From Chitinophagaceae bacterium (GTDB taxonomy: Bacteria; Bacteroidota; Bacteroidia; Chitinophagales; Chitinophagaceae), in the NCBI GenBank assembly GCA_016721385.1, contig JADKIE010000001.1, positions 676,501 through 740,500 on the forward strand: DNA of 64,000 nucleotides, given 5' to 3'. Made by a program: the position numbers and the translations under genes. Below the pieces are notes generated by a model. The model was not told where the DNA came from. It did no database searches and saw only the letters and a list, made by a program, of their open reading frames with translations. Shown here one piece after another: positions 8,695 to 18,271 of this stretch; the stretch's first letter is position 1, and every line of letters begins with the position of its first letter.

Positions 8695-10801
8695 TTATCG
8701 TATAAGCATAACTGTTCCTTGTTCGTATTTAGGTATTCCTTTAAGAGTAGTATATTTCATTGTCCATAAATAACTTCCCGTAGGCATTGTTTTTCCTTTA
8801 TAAGTGCCATCCCACTTTTTAGTGTTTTCCTTAGTTTCAAAAATTAAATTTCCCCATCTGTCATAAACTACAAAATGAAATTCTTTCGCCGAAAAGTCGT
8901 TTGCAACACCAAATTTATCATTTTTAGTATCCCCATTAGGTGTAAATGCGGTTGGAATAAAAATTTCGCAATCGCCTGCAATTACATTTACTGTATCGCT
9001 GGCAACGCAATCAGTTGTAACTGTAACATAATATTTCCCGGCTCTGTTTATTATTATATCTCTTGTCTTTTCACCTGTGTTCCACAAATAAGTTGCATTA
9101 ACATAATTTCCCCCCGATAATATTATTGGCTTTGCATTGCATACTGTAGTATCTGGCCCAATATTTACAATTGGAGGAGGCTTAATAAATAAATTAATTG
9201 TATCGCTTATTTTACAACCTAAATAATCTAGTGTAAGCCAGTATTTTCCGGGAGAGCTAGTGGTAATTTCGGTAGTAGTTGCTCCGGTATTCCACAAATA
9301 ATTAGCACTGGGCAAATTAATTTGTGCTATAATTTTTTCATTATTAAAGACACATGCTTCTAAATCATTGCCTAAAATATTTTCGTTGCCGGTAATCCAA
9401 ATTTTTGTGGATGACTCATCTATTTCAAGCCCTGAGCAAGGGTTAAAATAATATACTTTCAATTTAACTGTATAAAAGCCGGGGGTTGCGTATGGATGTA
9501 CAGGATTTAATTGTGTAGACAGTTGAGTGTCGCCAAAATCCCATTTCACAGAGTCAATTCCAGTAAGCCTATTTATAAAAAAAGGCACAGTTAAATCTGT
9601 ACAATTGCCGCCTCTATAAAAATCATAAGGCCTTAAGTTGGGGTCAAAATTACTTTGCATAAAATTGGGTAATCCATATTGCAAAACCTCTGCAGACGCC
9701 GGCAATCCAAATGATATTTTATTGAGTACAAAATTGCAACCTGCACCAACTACATCCGGATTTTCTACTACAGAAATTGCAGAGTCCTTCCACATGGACA
9801 TATATATTTTTTGATCGGGGCCCATTTGTAATGCTCCGCCATACCAGGGAGTTGGTTCAGCAATAATTTGCTTTGTAGATAAGATGGTAGTGGGGTTGTG
9901 CGAAGTAATATCAAATTGAAATAACGTAGCTGGATTAGTAAGTGAATTATTTGCGGAGATATACAATAAATTACCATTTGGCGAAAACTCTGCTCCATAT
10001 ATTCCAATAAAGCCCGGTGCATGAGGTATGGCATTAGGCTTAAATGTTATTGCATTAGAAATAACTCGTAGTATTATCAAAATCCATTAATTCCACTAAA
10101 TCATTTTGAAAACCATGAACTGCTGCAAGCTTTTTATTATTAGTAGAAGATTTTAAAACCCCAATGGCATTTGTTTCCGCTCCGGAAACAACCAAACCGG
10201 TATGACTTACAACAGGTGTTGAGTTTATTCCTGTACTCGTAACTAAATAAGAATGATATTCATCTGTATTCCATTTTCGAACAATGACCCAAAAGTCTTT
10301 TTTGTTACAATGGCTAACTACTGTAAGTTTTTCAATAATTTTATCTTCTATTATATTATTTTTTTGAATAACTTCCCCATAACCCCCGTCTCTATTAATA
10401 TTTACAATACTATATGCTAAATTTTGCTCATCCTGGCTTGCAGCACCTCTAGTAAATATATAGTACAAACTATCATTGCCATGAAATGGAATTATTACTG
10501 CCCCATTTGTGCTACTCATGTCCCCTCCAATTGGAACTCCACCTATCATTAATTCTTTCTTCCTATTATTTACACTAACCCCATTTGTATAAAATAACAA
10601 ATTACCATTCTTATCTGCAACACTTGAACAACTTTCTATGCTGGTTAATGCTCCGCCAGTTAATGGTGTGGGTGGATTATTATTAAAATTCAATCCAACC
10701 CCTTTTCCAAAATACCAAATATTTGAAGTCCGTTGTGCATTTAAGCAAAAACTACTATTTAAAAAAATAAAAGCTATACATACTACTTTTCTCAATTTCA
10801 T
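8695..10801 (-). CDS. Secreted protein with T9SS type B sorting domain (gliding motility-associated C-terminal domain), one frameshift
   Basis: Joined across one shift near 10055-10080 this is about 702 residues. It begins with a signal peptide (MKLRKVV...CLNAQ) and a WD-like region beginning NIWYFGKGVGLNF that is common in Bacteroidota secreted proteins. A PKD-like domain follows (DSVKWDFGDTQLSTQLNPVHPY), then paired repeats (YLWNTGATTTEIT and YLWNTGEKTRDII), and a C-terminal CHU_C/type B sorting domain (FIPTAFTPNGDTKNDKF through GTVMLIR). It should cross the outer membrane through the T9SS. The shift needs one extra base removed or two restored. The start ATG overlaps the ispF stop (ATGA). 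Confidence 0.85.
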
Positions 10802-11291
10802 AATACCAATTGTTTTTTATGCTCAAGCAAAATCGTTGCATACGCCACCAACCCTTCTTCCCTTCCTACAAAACCCATATTTTCGGTTGTAGTTGCTTTT
10901 ATAGAAACATCTTTAACCCTTAAGCTTAATATGTTTGCAATTGTTTGCTACATTTGTTCAACATAAGGCTTTATTTTAGGCTGTTGCAAACATAACGTAG
11001 AGTCTATATTCACAACTTTATAGCCCTCCCCCTTAATAAGCTCACTGCATTTTGCCAGTAGTATTTTACTATCAATATTTTTATACTTTTTGTCTGTATC
11101 CGGAAAATGTACTCAATATCTCCCAAACATAAAGCCCCTAGCATTGCATCGCAAATGGCATGCAGTAACACATCAGCATCGCTATGCCCTAAAGCACCTT
11201 TACTATGTGGAATTTTAACGCCGCCTATCCATAAATCCCTTCCTTCTACTAATTGATGAAAATCAACCCCCGAGCCTATTCTGTAAGCCAT
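10798..11291 (-). pseudogene. ispF: 2-C-methyl-D-erythritol 2,4-cyclodiphosphate synthase, frameshift plus stop codon
   Basis: IspF closes the cyclodiphosphate ring in the MEP route to isoprenoids. The N-terminus is typical: RIGSGVDFHQLVEGRDLWIGGV and a HSDADVLLHAICDAMLGAL metal-binding region. After GDI the frame is lost; restoring one G near 11113 gives GVHFPDTDKKYKNIDS. Further on come PKIKPYVEQM and the expected KATTTENMGFVGREEG ending. An in-frame TAG lies directly after EQM (near 10947-10949), which a single substitution but not a homopolymer indel would explain. Full span about 164 residues, the normal length. The stop overlaps the next start by ATGA. Either two sequence errors or a dead copy of a usually essential gene. 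Confidence 0.85.
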
Positions 11292-11343
11292 TTTGATTGC
11301 ATTTAATAAAATGTAAATATCTGTAATAATATTGTAAATAAAT

Positions 11344-11378
11344 AAAAAAGCGTTACGCTTTAGGCGTAACGCTTTTTT
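11344..11378 (-). terminator. Strong hairpin terminator after porV
   Basis: A perfect stem of about 15 bp (core agcgttacgc / gcgtaacgct) with a 5-nt loop and A/T flanks lies between the porV stop and the ispF start on the minus strand. It separates porV from the downstream ispF-envC run. Confidence 0.88.
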
Positions 11379-11395
11379 ACATGAAATAGTTTTAT

Positions 11396-12547
11396 TTAGT
11401 TAGCAGCACCACCACCAAAATCAAATACTAAACCAAAACGATATGTATTAGATAATGGATTACGGTTGTAACCACTTCCTGAGTTAAACAAATATGCAAA
11501 GTTTAAACCAATCATGTTGTACTTTAAACCAGCACCAACTGTAAAATATTTTCTGTTTCCTTTTGCAGGATTTTCGTAGAAATAACCAGCTCTAAAAGCA
11601 AACTGGTCTTTGTACCAGTATTCTGCACCAATAGATGCATTAACTTCTCTCAATTCTTCGCCCATTCCGCCAGGAGCATCTCCAAAAGATTTAAACCAGC
11701 TACTAACAACACCTTGGCTACGATAATCTTGTAAAGCTGTTGCAGATGTATCACCTGGAGTTGGTACTAATAATTTATGAATATCGGCAGCAAAAGTTAA
11801 TTTACTGTCTTCATTAAATACCTTAGTGTAAGCACACCCTAAACCTAAGTTAGCAGGAATATAGTCCTTTTGAGTAGCATCGCTTGTGTAAGCAATTTTA
11901 GCTCCTAAGTTAGTTAAAGTAGCTCCCCAGTTAAATCCTTGACCAGCGGCATTTGCACCATGATGGTAGAACGATAAATCGCCTGCAACTGATGAACCTC
12001 CTTTATATGTTACACCGTTTACAAGACCAGAAGCCAATTTTGAACTAATATATCTAATAGCTAACCCTAAAGAGTTTTTGCTAGATAATTTTCTTGAATA
12101 ACCTGCATCAACTGCAAACTCTCTTGGTCTAAATGTACTAATTGGGTTACCAGAAAAGTCGGTAAACTCAATAGAACCTAAGCTGAAATATCTTAATGAT
12201 GCAGATATTGCTGCTTGGTCATCCAATTTATAGTATCCAGAAGCAGATGCCATATAAATATCATTGATAGCTAAATCTCTTAACCATGGAACATAGTTTA
12301 AAGAAAGACCGCCCTTACTTGCGCTAAAAGGTGTTTTAGCCAAATTATTGAACATAGAATTTGCATCCGGTGCAGTAGCAATACCTACATCTCCCATAGC
12401 ACCACTACGGGCATCTGGCGTTACACGTAAAAACGGTACAGCTGAGGTTACAACATTTAATGGTTGGGTTGACTGGGCATTAGTTACAGTAATTGTTCCT
12501 CCCAGTAACATAACTAAGGCAGTTAGTTTCAAAGTTACTTGTTTCAT
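11396..12547 (-). CDS. porV: T9SS outer-membrane shuttle protein PorV (LptO)
   Basis: The 383-residue protein has a signal peptide of about 24 residues ending in TNAQ, then a FadL-like beta barrel. The opening after the signal, VTSAVPFLRVTPDARSGAMGDVGIATAPDANSMFNN, is the hallmark of PorV. The C-terminal strands (YFTVGAGLKYNMIGLNFAYLF, NTYRFGLVFDF) are also typical. PorV carries T9SS substrates from the translocon to the PorU sortase attachment complex. In characterised Bacteroidota porU usually adjoins porV, but here the next gene upstream is gldJ, 626 bp away and divergent. Frame intact; a strong terminator follows. Confidence 0.93.
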   Translation of the reverse strand: MKQVTLKLTALVMLLGGTITVTNAQSTQPLNVVTSAVPFLRVTPDARSGAMGDVGIATAPDANSMFNNLAKTPFSASKGGLSLNYVPWLRDLAINDIYMASASGYYKLDDQAAISASLRYFSLGSIEFTDFSGNPISTFRPREFAVDAGYSRKLSSKNSLGLAIRYISSKLASGLVNGVTYKGGSSVAGDLSFYHHGANAAGQGFNWGATLTNLGAKIAYTSDATQKDYIPANLGLGCAYTKVFNEDSKLTFAADIHKLLVPTPGDTSATALQDYRSQGVVSSWFKSFGDAPGGMGEELREVNASIGAEYWYKDQFAFRAGYFYENPAKGNRKYFTVGAGLKYNMIGLNFAYLFNSGSGYNRNPLSNTYRFGLVFDFGGGAAN

Positions 12548-13173
12548 GCGTTTTGTTTTGTCTTGGTTAGGTAGACTTACCTCTATAAGCGTTTAGTTTA
12601 ATGGTTTTATTTAATTGTAAAAATAATAGAATTATTTATACGAACAACTAAATTATTAAAATCTTGTTAAAAAAAATAATAAATCTTTTATTTTTCAAAG
12701 ATAGTAACTTTTAATAGTTAATCCAATACTACAAAAGGGTTACTTCTTTTTTGAGTATTTTGTTATGCAATTTAGCAAATAAAACGTAAAGAGCAATTGT
12801 TTATTGTAATGGTCATAATTTATTTAAGCAACATTGTTTGTATAAAAGCTAACAAAACAATACAGACCTGGCTTATATTTCAAACAAAATCATCCTTTCT
12901 GCTACCCCTACTCCTTTCTAACAAGACATTTTATTTTGTAAAAGTGCTGCAAATAATTCTAAATTAAATTATTATGCTCAATATTGCGTTAAAGTGAAGA
13001 TTTAATATACCTTACCAATATCTCTGCAATTGGGGATGATATTTTTTATACAATCTTTTCGTTAAAAATGAATTTGAATGCCAGTAATTCGTATAAAGTA
13101 TTTATATTCGCAACCTGTGTAGCCCCCTACACAATAAATAAGAGAACCTTTCGTTAATTAACTTGCAAAACGA
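12548..13173. other. 626-bp intergenic region between divergent porV and gldJ
   Basis: Very AT-rich with no open frame of useful length on either strand. It must hold both divergent promoters. I see no porU remnant. The only clear structure is the inverted repeat at 13116-13133. Confidence 0.6.
13116..13133 (+). promoter_or_regulatory. Perfect inverted repeat (hairpin) upstream of gldJ
   Basis: tgtgtag / ctacaca, 7 bp perfect, closed by a CCCC loop, 40 bp before the gldJ start. A weak TAnnTTTG-like box (TATATTCG, 13103-13110) would place the transcript 5' end at the base of this hairpin, so it may be a 5'-end mRNA stabiliser or an operator. Both readings are inference. Confidence 0.4.
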
Positions 13174-14738
13174 ATGAATATGCAAAAAAACGTTTCGGGC
13201 AAAAGCCTGATGATTATTGTAGCCGCAGCACTTAGCTTAAGTGCATGTAAAAATGGCGGCATTGGTAAAAAAAGTAACAAATCATCTGCAACAGGATGGA
13301 ATTACGACGACAAGAACATGGGAAATTTCCATGTATCAAAAGTTAAATATCCAAAAGCTGGCCCTGGGCTTGTATTTGTACAAGGCGGATCGTTTGTAAT
13401 GGGCGCCAAAGATGAAGATGTGATGGGTGATTGGAACAATGTTCCTCGTAGAATTACAGTTCCTTCGTTTTTTATTGATGAAACAGAAGTTGCTAACGTA
13501 CATTACAGAGAATATTTATACTGGTTAGAAAACACCTTTAGCGGAGATACCACCGTAATGAGAAAGGCATTGCCTGATACATTGGTTTGGAGAGATGAAT
13601 TGGCATACAACGAGCCATACGTAGAATATTATTTCCGTTTTCCTTCATATAATTACTATCCGGTAGTTGGTGTTACCTGGCAACAGGCACACGATTTTTC
13701 AATTTGGAGAACAGATAGGGTTAATGAACTTAATCTAATTAAAAAGGTTATTTAAAGAAAGATGCCGCTAAAAAAGAAATGAAAGGCGCAGGTGCAGATG
13801 GATCTTTTAATACAGAAACCTATTTGATGGCGCCTGATATGATCCAAAGCAAAAGCAAGCCTAAAAAATCTGATTTAAAAGATGTTAATGGTAAACCAAG
13901 AGGGACTGTAAAAATGGAAGATGGTGTTTTAAATATGGGATACCGTTTACCTACAGAAGCTGAGTGGGAATATGCTGCTTATGGCATTTTAGCCCAAAAC
14001 CCAAGCCCTCGTAAAAAAGAGAGCAAAAGTGGTGAGGAATTACTAAGTAATCAACAAATATATTCTTGGAGTAACAATCCTAATGGTTTAAGAGATAACC
14101 GCCGTGGTAGCTGGCAAGGTAAATTCCTTGCAAACTTTAAAAGAGGAAGTGGTGATAACATGGGTGTTGCTGGTGGTTTAAATGACCGTGCCGCTATCCC
14201 TGGAAATATAAAATCCTTTTATCCAAATGCATTTGGTTTATATAACATGAGTGGTAATGTTAGTGAGTGGGTTGGCGATGTTTACAGACCAATGACATCT
14301 ATGGATGGACAAGATTTTAACTATTATCGTGGTAATAAATTTCAAAAATATTATAAAAATGCATCCGGCGAAGTTGAAAGAGACAGCATGGGTCATTTAA
14401 AGAAAGTTGATATCTCTGATGATGAAGTTAGAAGCCGTGCCAATTATCAAAAAAATGATGTAATTAATTATTTAGATGGCGACTCTGCAAGTGGCGTATA
14501 TTATGGATATGGTACAACTTCATTAATAAGCGACCACTCAAGAGTAATTAAAGGTGGTAGCTGGAATGACAGACCTTACTGGTTATCTCCCGGCACTCGT
14601 CGTTTTATGGATGAAACACAAGCTGCAAGTACCGTAGGTTTCCGTTGTGCTCAAACTTATCTTGGTCCACCAGAAGGTCCGGGCTTTAAAGAAGGTAACT
14701 CGTTTGGAACACGTAAACAAAAAAGAAAAAAGAAATAA
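13174..14738 (+). CDS. gldJ: Gliding-motility/T9SS lipoprotein of the GldJ/GldK type (FGE-sulfatase fold), one frameshift
   Basis: About 521 residues when joined. The N-terminus carries a lipoprotein signal (AAALSLSAC), then the typical ATGWNYDDKNMGNF spacer and GPGLVFVQGGSFVMG, the start of the formylglycine-generating-enzyme fold shared by GldJ and GldK/PorK. YRLPTEAEWEYAAYG, YNMSGNVSEWVGDVYRP and VIKGGSWNDRPYWL complete the fold. The frame breaks at 13741-13745, where a run of five A should be six. No gldL follows; instead a terminator and murF, with porV upstream. From memory porV, porU and gldJ are neighbours in Flavobacterium johnsoniae, so I prefer GldJ, with GldK as the alternative. 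Confidence 0.72.
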
Positions 14739-14754
14739 AATTAATTTAATAAAT

Positions 14755-14788
14755 AAAAAGCAATATCGTAAATGGTATTGCTTTTTTT
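14755..14788 (+). terminator. Hairpin terminator after gldJ
   Basis: Stem aaaaagcaatatc / ggtattgcttttt (one G-T pair) with a 6-nt loop and a T-run, 17 bp after the gldJ stop. It separates gldJ from murF. Confidence 0.8.
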
Positions 14789-14815
14789 ACGTCTTAACAA
14801 TTTACATTTCTCCCC

Positions 14816-14823
14816 TATTTTTG
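14816..14823 (+). promoter_or_regulatory. Candidate -7 box of the murF promoter (TATTTTTG)
   Basis: Matches the Bacteroidota -7 consensus TAnnTTTG. It ends only 3 nt before the murF ATG at 14827, so the mRNA would have almost no leader. No good -33 TTG is seen at the ideal spacing (TTA instead). Confidence 0.45.
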
Positions 14824-14826
14824 CTT

Positions 14827-16107
14827 ATGCAAATTACAGATTTATATAAAATTTATTTAGCTAACCCAAGTATACAAACCGATACCCGAAAAATAAAGCA
14901 AGGCGATATTTTTTTTGCTTTAAAAGGAGATAATTTTAATGGCAATCATTTTGCTAATGCAGCTTTAAATACCGGAGCCGCCTATGCAATTGTTGATGAA
15001 GAAATAGATAATGCATCTACTAAAATAATTAAAGTAGATGATGTGCTCACCACCCTTCAATTATTGGCAAAACACCACAGAGAGCAATTTATAGATGTAA
15101 AAATTCCTTTCATTGCAATTACAGGCAGCAACGGAAAAACAACTACTAAGGAATTAATTCATCAGGTTTTATCCGCTACCTATAAAACGTATACTACCGA
15201 TGGAAATTTAAATAATCATATTGGTATCCCATTAACCCTATTAAAAATAAAGCCCGATGTACAAATTGCAGTTATTGAAATGGGGGCCAATCATAAAAAA
15301 GAAATTGAAAGTTATTGCGTATATGCACAGCCAACGCATGGTTTAATTACCAACTGCGGCAAAGCTCATTTAGAGGGTTTTGGTGGCGAAGATGGTATAA
15401 AGCAAGGTAAAGGCGAATTATTTGAATACTTAAGCGCTCATAATGGTACAGCATTTATTATGAATGATTATGAGTATTTACAGGAGATGAGCAAAGGAAT
15501 TCAAAATATTATTACCTATGGAACTAACAATGCAATGCTTTGTGGCAATGTAAATAATAGTAATTCATTTTTAGAAGTATGTATTTCCGGAGGAGCAGAT
15601 ATTAAAATAATTAAAACAAATTTAGTAGGCGCATATAATTTACCCAATGTATTAGCAGCAGTTGCCATTGGAAAATATTTTAAAGTACCGGATGAAAAAA
15701 TAAAAGCTTCATTAGAAAATTATGTCCCTACAAACAGCCGAAGCCAGTTAATAAAGAAAGATAGCAATACCTATATTTTAGATGCTTATAATGCTAACCC
15801 ATCAAGTATGAAAGTTGCCATTGAAAATTTTGTAAAGATGAATGGTACTAATAAAGTTGTATTGTTGGGTGGCATGATGGAGCTTGGTAAGGAAAGTATT
15901 ACCGAACATAAAAATATAATTGATTTACTTAACCAATATAACTGGCAAAACGTAGTGCTTGTAGGTGGCGATTATAGCAAAACAACTCATCCTTACTTAT
16001 ATTTTGAAACCTCTGCAAAAGCCGGAGAATGGTTAAAAAAGCAAAATTTTATTAATACAAATTTTTTAATTAAGGGCAGCAGGAGTATGCAAATGGAAAA
16101 GTGCTAA
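14827..16107 (+). CDS. murF: UDP-N-acetylmuramoyl-tripeptide--D-alanyl-D-alanine ligase
   Basis: A 426-residue Mur ligase that adds D-Ala-D-Ala to the UDP-MurNAc-tripeptide in the cytoplasm. The P-loop is ITGSNGKTTTKELI. VIEMGANHKKEIESYC and ITNCGKAHLEGFGGEDGI are Mur-ligase central-domain motifs, and YILDAYNANPSSMKVAIENF is the MurF signature. The end IKGSRSMQMEKC matches the KGSRGMxLE terminus. The frame is open about 180 bp further upstream, but the Met at 14827 is right for the N-terminal domain (MQITDLYKIYLANPSIQTDTR). A second MurF domain occurs in the fusion at 50237-52705. Frame intact. Confidence 0.92.
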   Translation: MQITDLYKIYLANPSIQTDTRKIKQGDIFFALKGDNFNGNHFANAALNTGAAYAIVDEEIDNASTKIIKVDDVLTTLQLLAKHHREQFIDVKIPFIAITGSNGKTTTKELIHQVLSATYKTYTTDGNLNNHIGIPLTLLKIKPDVQIAVIEMGANHKKEIESYCVYAQPTHGLITNCGKAHLEGFGGEDGIKQGKGELFEYLSAHNGTAFIMNDYEYLQEMSKGIQNIITYGTNNAMLCGNVNNSNSFLEVCISGGADIKIIKTNLVGAYNLPNVLAAVAIGKYFKVPDEKIKASLENYVPTNSRSQLIKKDSNTYILDAYNANPSSMKVAIENFVKMNGTNKVVLLGGMMELGKESITEHKNIIDLLNQYNWQNVVLVGGDYSKTTHPYLYFETSAKAGEWLKKQNFINTNFLIKGSRSMQMEKC

Positions 16108-16135
16108 GCTAATTTTTATGTAGTATTTTTTGCAT

Positions 16136-16143
16136 TACATTTG
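16136..16143 (+). promoter_or_regulatory. Candidate promoter of tRNA-Ser (TACATTTG)
   Basis: A perfect TAnnTTTG box 12 nt upstream of the tRNA 5' end, with TTT at the -33 TTG position 19 nt further up (16114-16116). Position and match suit a strong stable-RNA promoter. Confidence 0.55.
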
Positions 16144-16155
16144 CATTCTTTTTAC

Positions 16156-16242
16156 AGAGAGGTGTCCGAGTGGTTGAAGGAGCTAGCCTGGAAAGCTAGT
16201 ATATGGGTAACTGTATCGAGGGTTCGAATCCCTTCCTCTCTG
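16156..16242 (+). tRNA. tRNA-Ser (anticodon GGA)
   Basis: Acceptor stem AGAGAGG (16156-16162) pairs with CCTCTCT (16235-16241). The D-arm region has TCCGAGTGG; the anticodon stem CTAGC/GCTAG encloses CTGGAAA with anticodon GGA; a long variable arm follows, as class II tRNA-Ser requires; the T-arm is GAGGG-TTCGAAT-CCCTT. The discriminator is G and CCA is not encoded. Reads UCC and UCU codons. Confidence 0.95.
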
Positions 16243-16247
16243 CTGTT

Positions 16248-16723
16248 TTACTTATTATCTTCTACATTCCATTCAGCATACGAACTGGGCGTTTCTGATA
16301 ATTTTACGTACTGTAATTTTAATTTATGTTTTGTAAACACAGGCAATAAAATATCTTTAAAATGCAATAACAAATTTTCGCAAGATGGCTGCATAGGCAG
16401 ATAAATTATTTTTCGAACTGCATAAGTAACTGGTCTTTTAAAGCTTTATGCTCCTTAGCATTTCCGTTTAAAACCAGTGCATGGTCAAACAAATCGATGA
16501 TATTACTTTTTACAATATTTTTTAAATCGGTAAAATCTACCACCATGCCGTTTTTAACATTAGCAGGATTTGAGATTACTTTTCCTTTTATGGTTATACT
16601 TAAGTGATAAGTATGCCCATGAATATTTTTACATGGTCCATCATAGCCAAATAAAGCATGCGCCATATCAAACGTAAAAATTTTTGTTACTCTAACAATT
16701 TGTTCTTTTGCAGCTTTTGCCAT
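16248..16723 (-). CDS. queD: 6-carboxytetrahydropterin synthase (QueD / PTPS family), one frameshift
   Basis: QueD turns dihydroneopterin triphosphate into 6-carboxytetrahydropterin for queuosine/7-deazaguanine synthesis. Zinc and catalytic residues are visible: FTFDMAHAL and CKNIHGHTYHL (Cys, HxH), then VVDFTDLK. The uninterrupted frame stops after QFEK. Restoring one base in the T-run at 16409-16413 continues it to the expected QPSCENLLLHF and SETPSSYAEW, stop at 16248-16250, for about 158 residues in total. The PTPS fold also serves biopterin synthesis, so the substrate is likely but not certain. It begins 2 bp after the ferredoxin stop, forming a U32-ferredoxin-queD run. Confidence 0.85.
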
Positions 16724-16725
16724 TT

Positions 16726-16958
16726 TTATAATTTAAATTTTTCTACCCTTATTATTTTTACCGGACAATGTGTAGCAGCCAATTTATTTGCTTCATATTC
16801 ATCATCCTCCACTAAAATATTGTAAAACCCTTTTTTTGCACTGCGCCAACCAAAGTACATTTACCATCTTTACGGGAAATTCGCCAACGGTATTTTGCTG
16901 CCTCTACACATGCATTACAACCAATGCATTTGTCTCTTTGCTGTGTTATCCTAATCAT
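16726..16958 (-). CDS. Small 4Fe-4S ferredoxin, one frameshift
   Basis: About 77 residues. MIRITQQRDKCIGCNACVEAAKYRW supplies CxxCxxC, and THCPVKIIRVEKF supplies the final Cys-Pro, so one Fe-S cluster is expected. The middle part has the two beta strands of a short ferredoxin. The frame breaks in the region read as TLVGAV; restoring one base near 16845-16850 gives TLVWRSAKKGFYNILVEDDEYEANKLAATHC. The start overlaps the U32 stop (TAATG), so translation is probably coupled to it. The likely job is to pass electrons to the U32 protein or another partner in this run. Confidence 0.75.
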
Positions 16959-18196
16959 TATGCATCTACCAATTTATACAATTTATCAGATGGCCTTATT
17001 TTTTGGTCAATATAAAATGAAAAATTATCGCCCTTGTTTACCTTATTTATTACTTCGTCATTTAATCTCATTTCCTGTATAGTAGTTTGTATATAACCAG
17101 TTGTGGGGCCAGAGATAATAATTTCGTCGCCAGCAGCAAGACTATTAGACTCCATAACAAACTCTGCAACATTAAGCTTATCAAAATATTTTACTCCTTT
17201 GCCAATATATATTTTTCGTTTGGTTGCCTGAGAGCCGTATTGATTACTCCACTCTCCCATTTTTTTACCTAAATAATATCCATCCCAAAAACCTCTGTTG
17301 TAAACCGTTGATAACCTGTTTTTCCAATCTTCAATTTTTTCAGGTGTATATGTATTATTACTTAAAGCATCTAACGCTTCTTTGTAACACTGTGTAACTG
17401 TAAATACATAATCGGCCGACCTTCCTCTTCCTTCAATTTTTAAAACGCTTACTCCAGCATTTACTATAATATCTAAGAAATCGATGGTACATAAATCTTT
17501 TGCAGACATAATATATTCGTTATCTACTTCAAACTCTACACCCTCCTCCTTATCGGTTACAATATAACTACGCCTGCAATTTTGTATGCAAGCGCCCCGG
17601 TTTGCAGATGCGTAATTGCTATGTAAACTTAAATAGCATTTGCCCGAAACAGCCATACACAAAGCGCCATGGCCAAATATTTCAATGCCCACTAAGTTGC
17701 CGGATGGCCCTGTAATATTTCTTCGCCTTATTTCTTTTACAATTGATTTTACCTGCATTAAACTTAACTCTCTGGATGTTACCATAACATCGGCGTAAGC
17801 AGCATAAAACTCAACCGTATTAATGTTTGTTATATTTGATTGTGTGGAAATGTGAACTGCTACTCCAATTTTACGGGCATAGTTCATTACAGCTAAATCC
17901 GAGGCAATGATTGCAGTAATATTACTTTCCTTTACTGCATCTACAATTGTTTTCATTAAAGTAATATCATGATCATATACAATTGTATTAAGTGTTAAAT
18001 ACGATTTAACATTATGTACTTTACATATTTCTGCAATTTTGTGTAAATCATCCACAGTAAAATTTGCTGTAGATCTTGTTCTCATATTTAATTGCTCTAC
18101 ACCAAAATACACGGCATTGGCACCAGCCTGTATTGCTGCCATTAAGGATTCAAAAGAACCTGCCGGAGCTAATAATTCAATTTTATTTGCTTGCAT
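16958..18196 (-). CDS. Peptidase U32 family protein, likely tRNA uridine hydroxylase (TrhP/YegQ-like)
   Basis: The 412-residue protein begins KIELLAPAGSFESLMAAIQAGANAVYFG, a classic U32 start. The signature EIFGHGALCMAVSGKC leads into CYLSLHSNYASANRGACIQNC. This gives the four-Cys pattern C-x6-C-x15-C-x3-C, expected to bind an Fe-S cluster. In E. coli TrhP (YegQ) makes 5-hydroxyuridine at tRNA position 34 using prephenate and Fe-S biogenesis; other U32 members hydroxylate other substrates. An Fe-S ferredoxin gene overlapping its stop fits an Fe-S-dependent hydroxylase and argues against a true protease. Frame intact. Confidence 0.85.
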   Translation of the reverse strand: MQANKIELLAPAGSFESLMAAIQAGANAVYFGVEQLNMRTRSTANFTVDDLHKIAEICKVHNVKSYLTLNTIVYDHDITLMKTIVDAVKESNITAIIASDLAVMNYARKIGVAVHISTQSNITNINTVEFYAAYADVMVTSRELSLMQVKSIVKEIRRRNITGPSGNLVGIEIFGHGALCMAVSGKCYLSLHSNYASANRGACIQNCRRSYIVTDKEEGVEFEVDNEYIMSAKDLCTIDFLDIIVNAGVSVLKIEGRGRSADYVFTVTQCYKEALDALSNNTYTPEKIEDWKNRLSTVYNRGFWDGYYLGKKMGEWSNQYGSQATKRKIYIGKGVKYFDKLNVAEFVMESNSLAAGDEIIISGPTTGYIQTTIQEMRLNDEVINKVNKGDNFSFYIDQKIRPSDKLYKLVDA

Positions 18197-18271
18197 TATT
18201 TTAAAATATGATTAAGGCGGCAAAATTACTAAACGGTACAAAATATTGGCAATTAATTATTTTGAGGGTAA

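Noticed and set aside
12548..13173. Possible remnant of porU
   Set aside because: Only 626 bp, very AT-rich, and no frame resembles a gingipain-fold sortase.
16788..17015. Plus-strand open frame of 75 codons
   Set aside because: It lies opposite the ferredoxin gene and U32 C-terminus, whose minus-strand translations have clear motifs.
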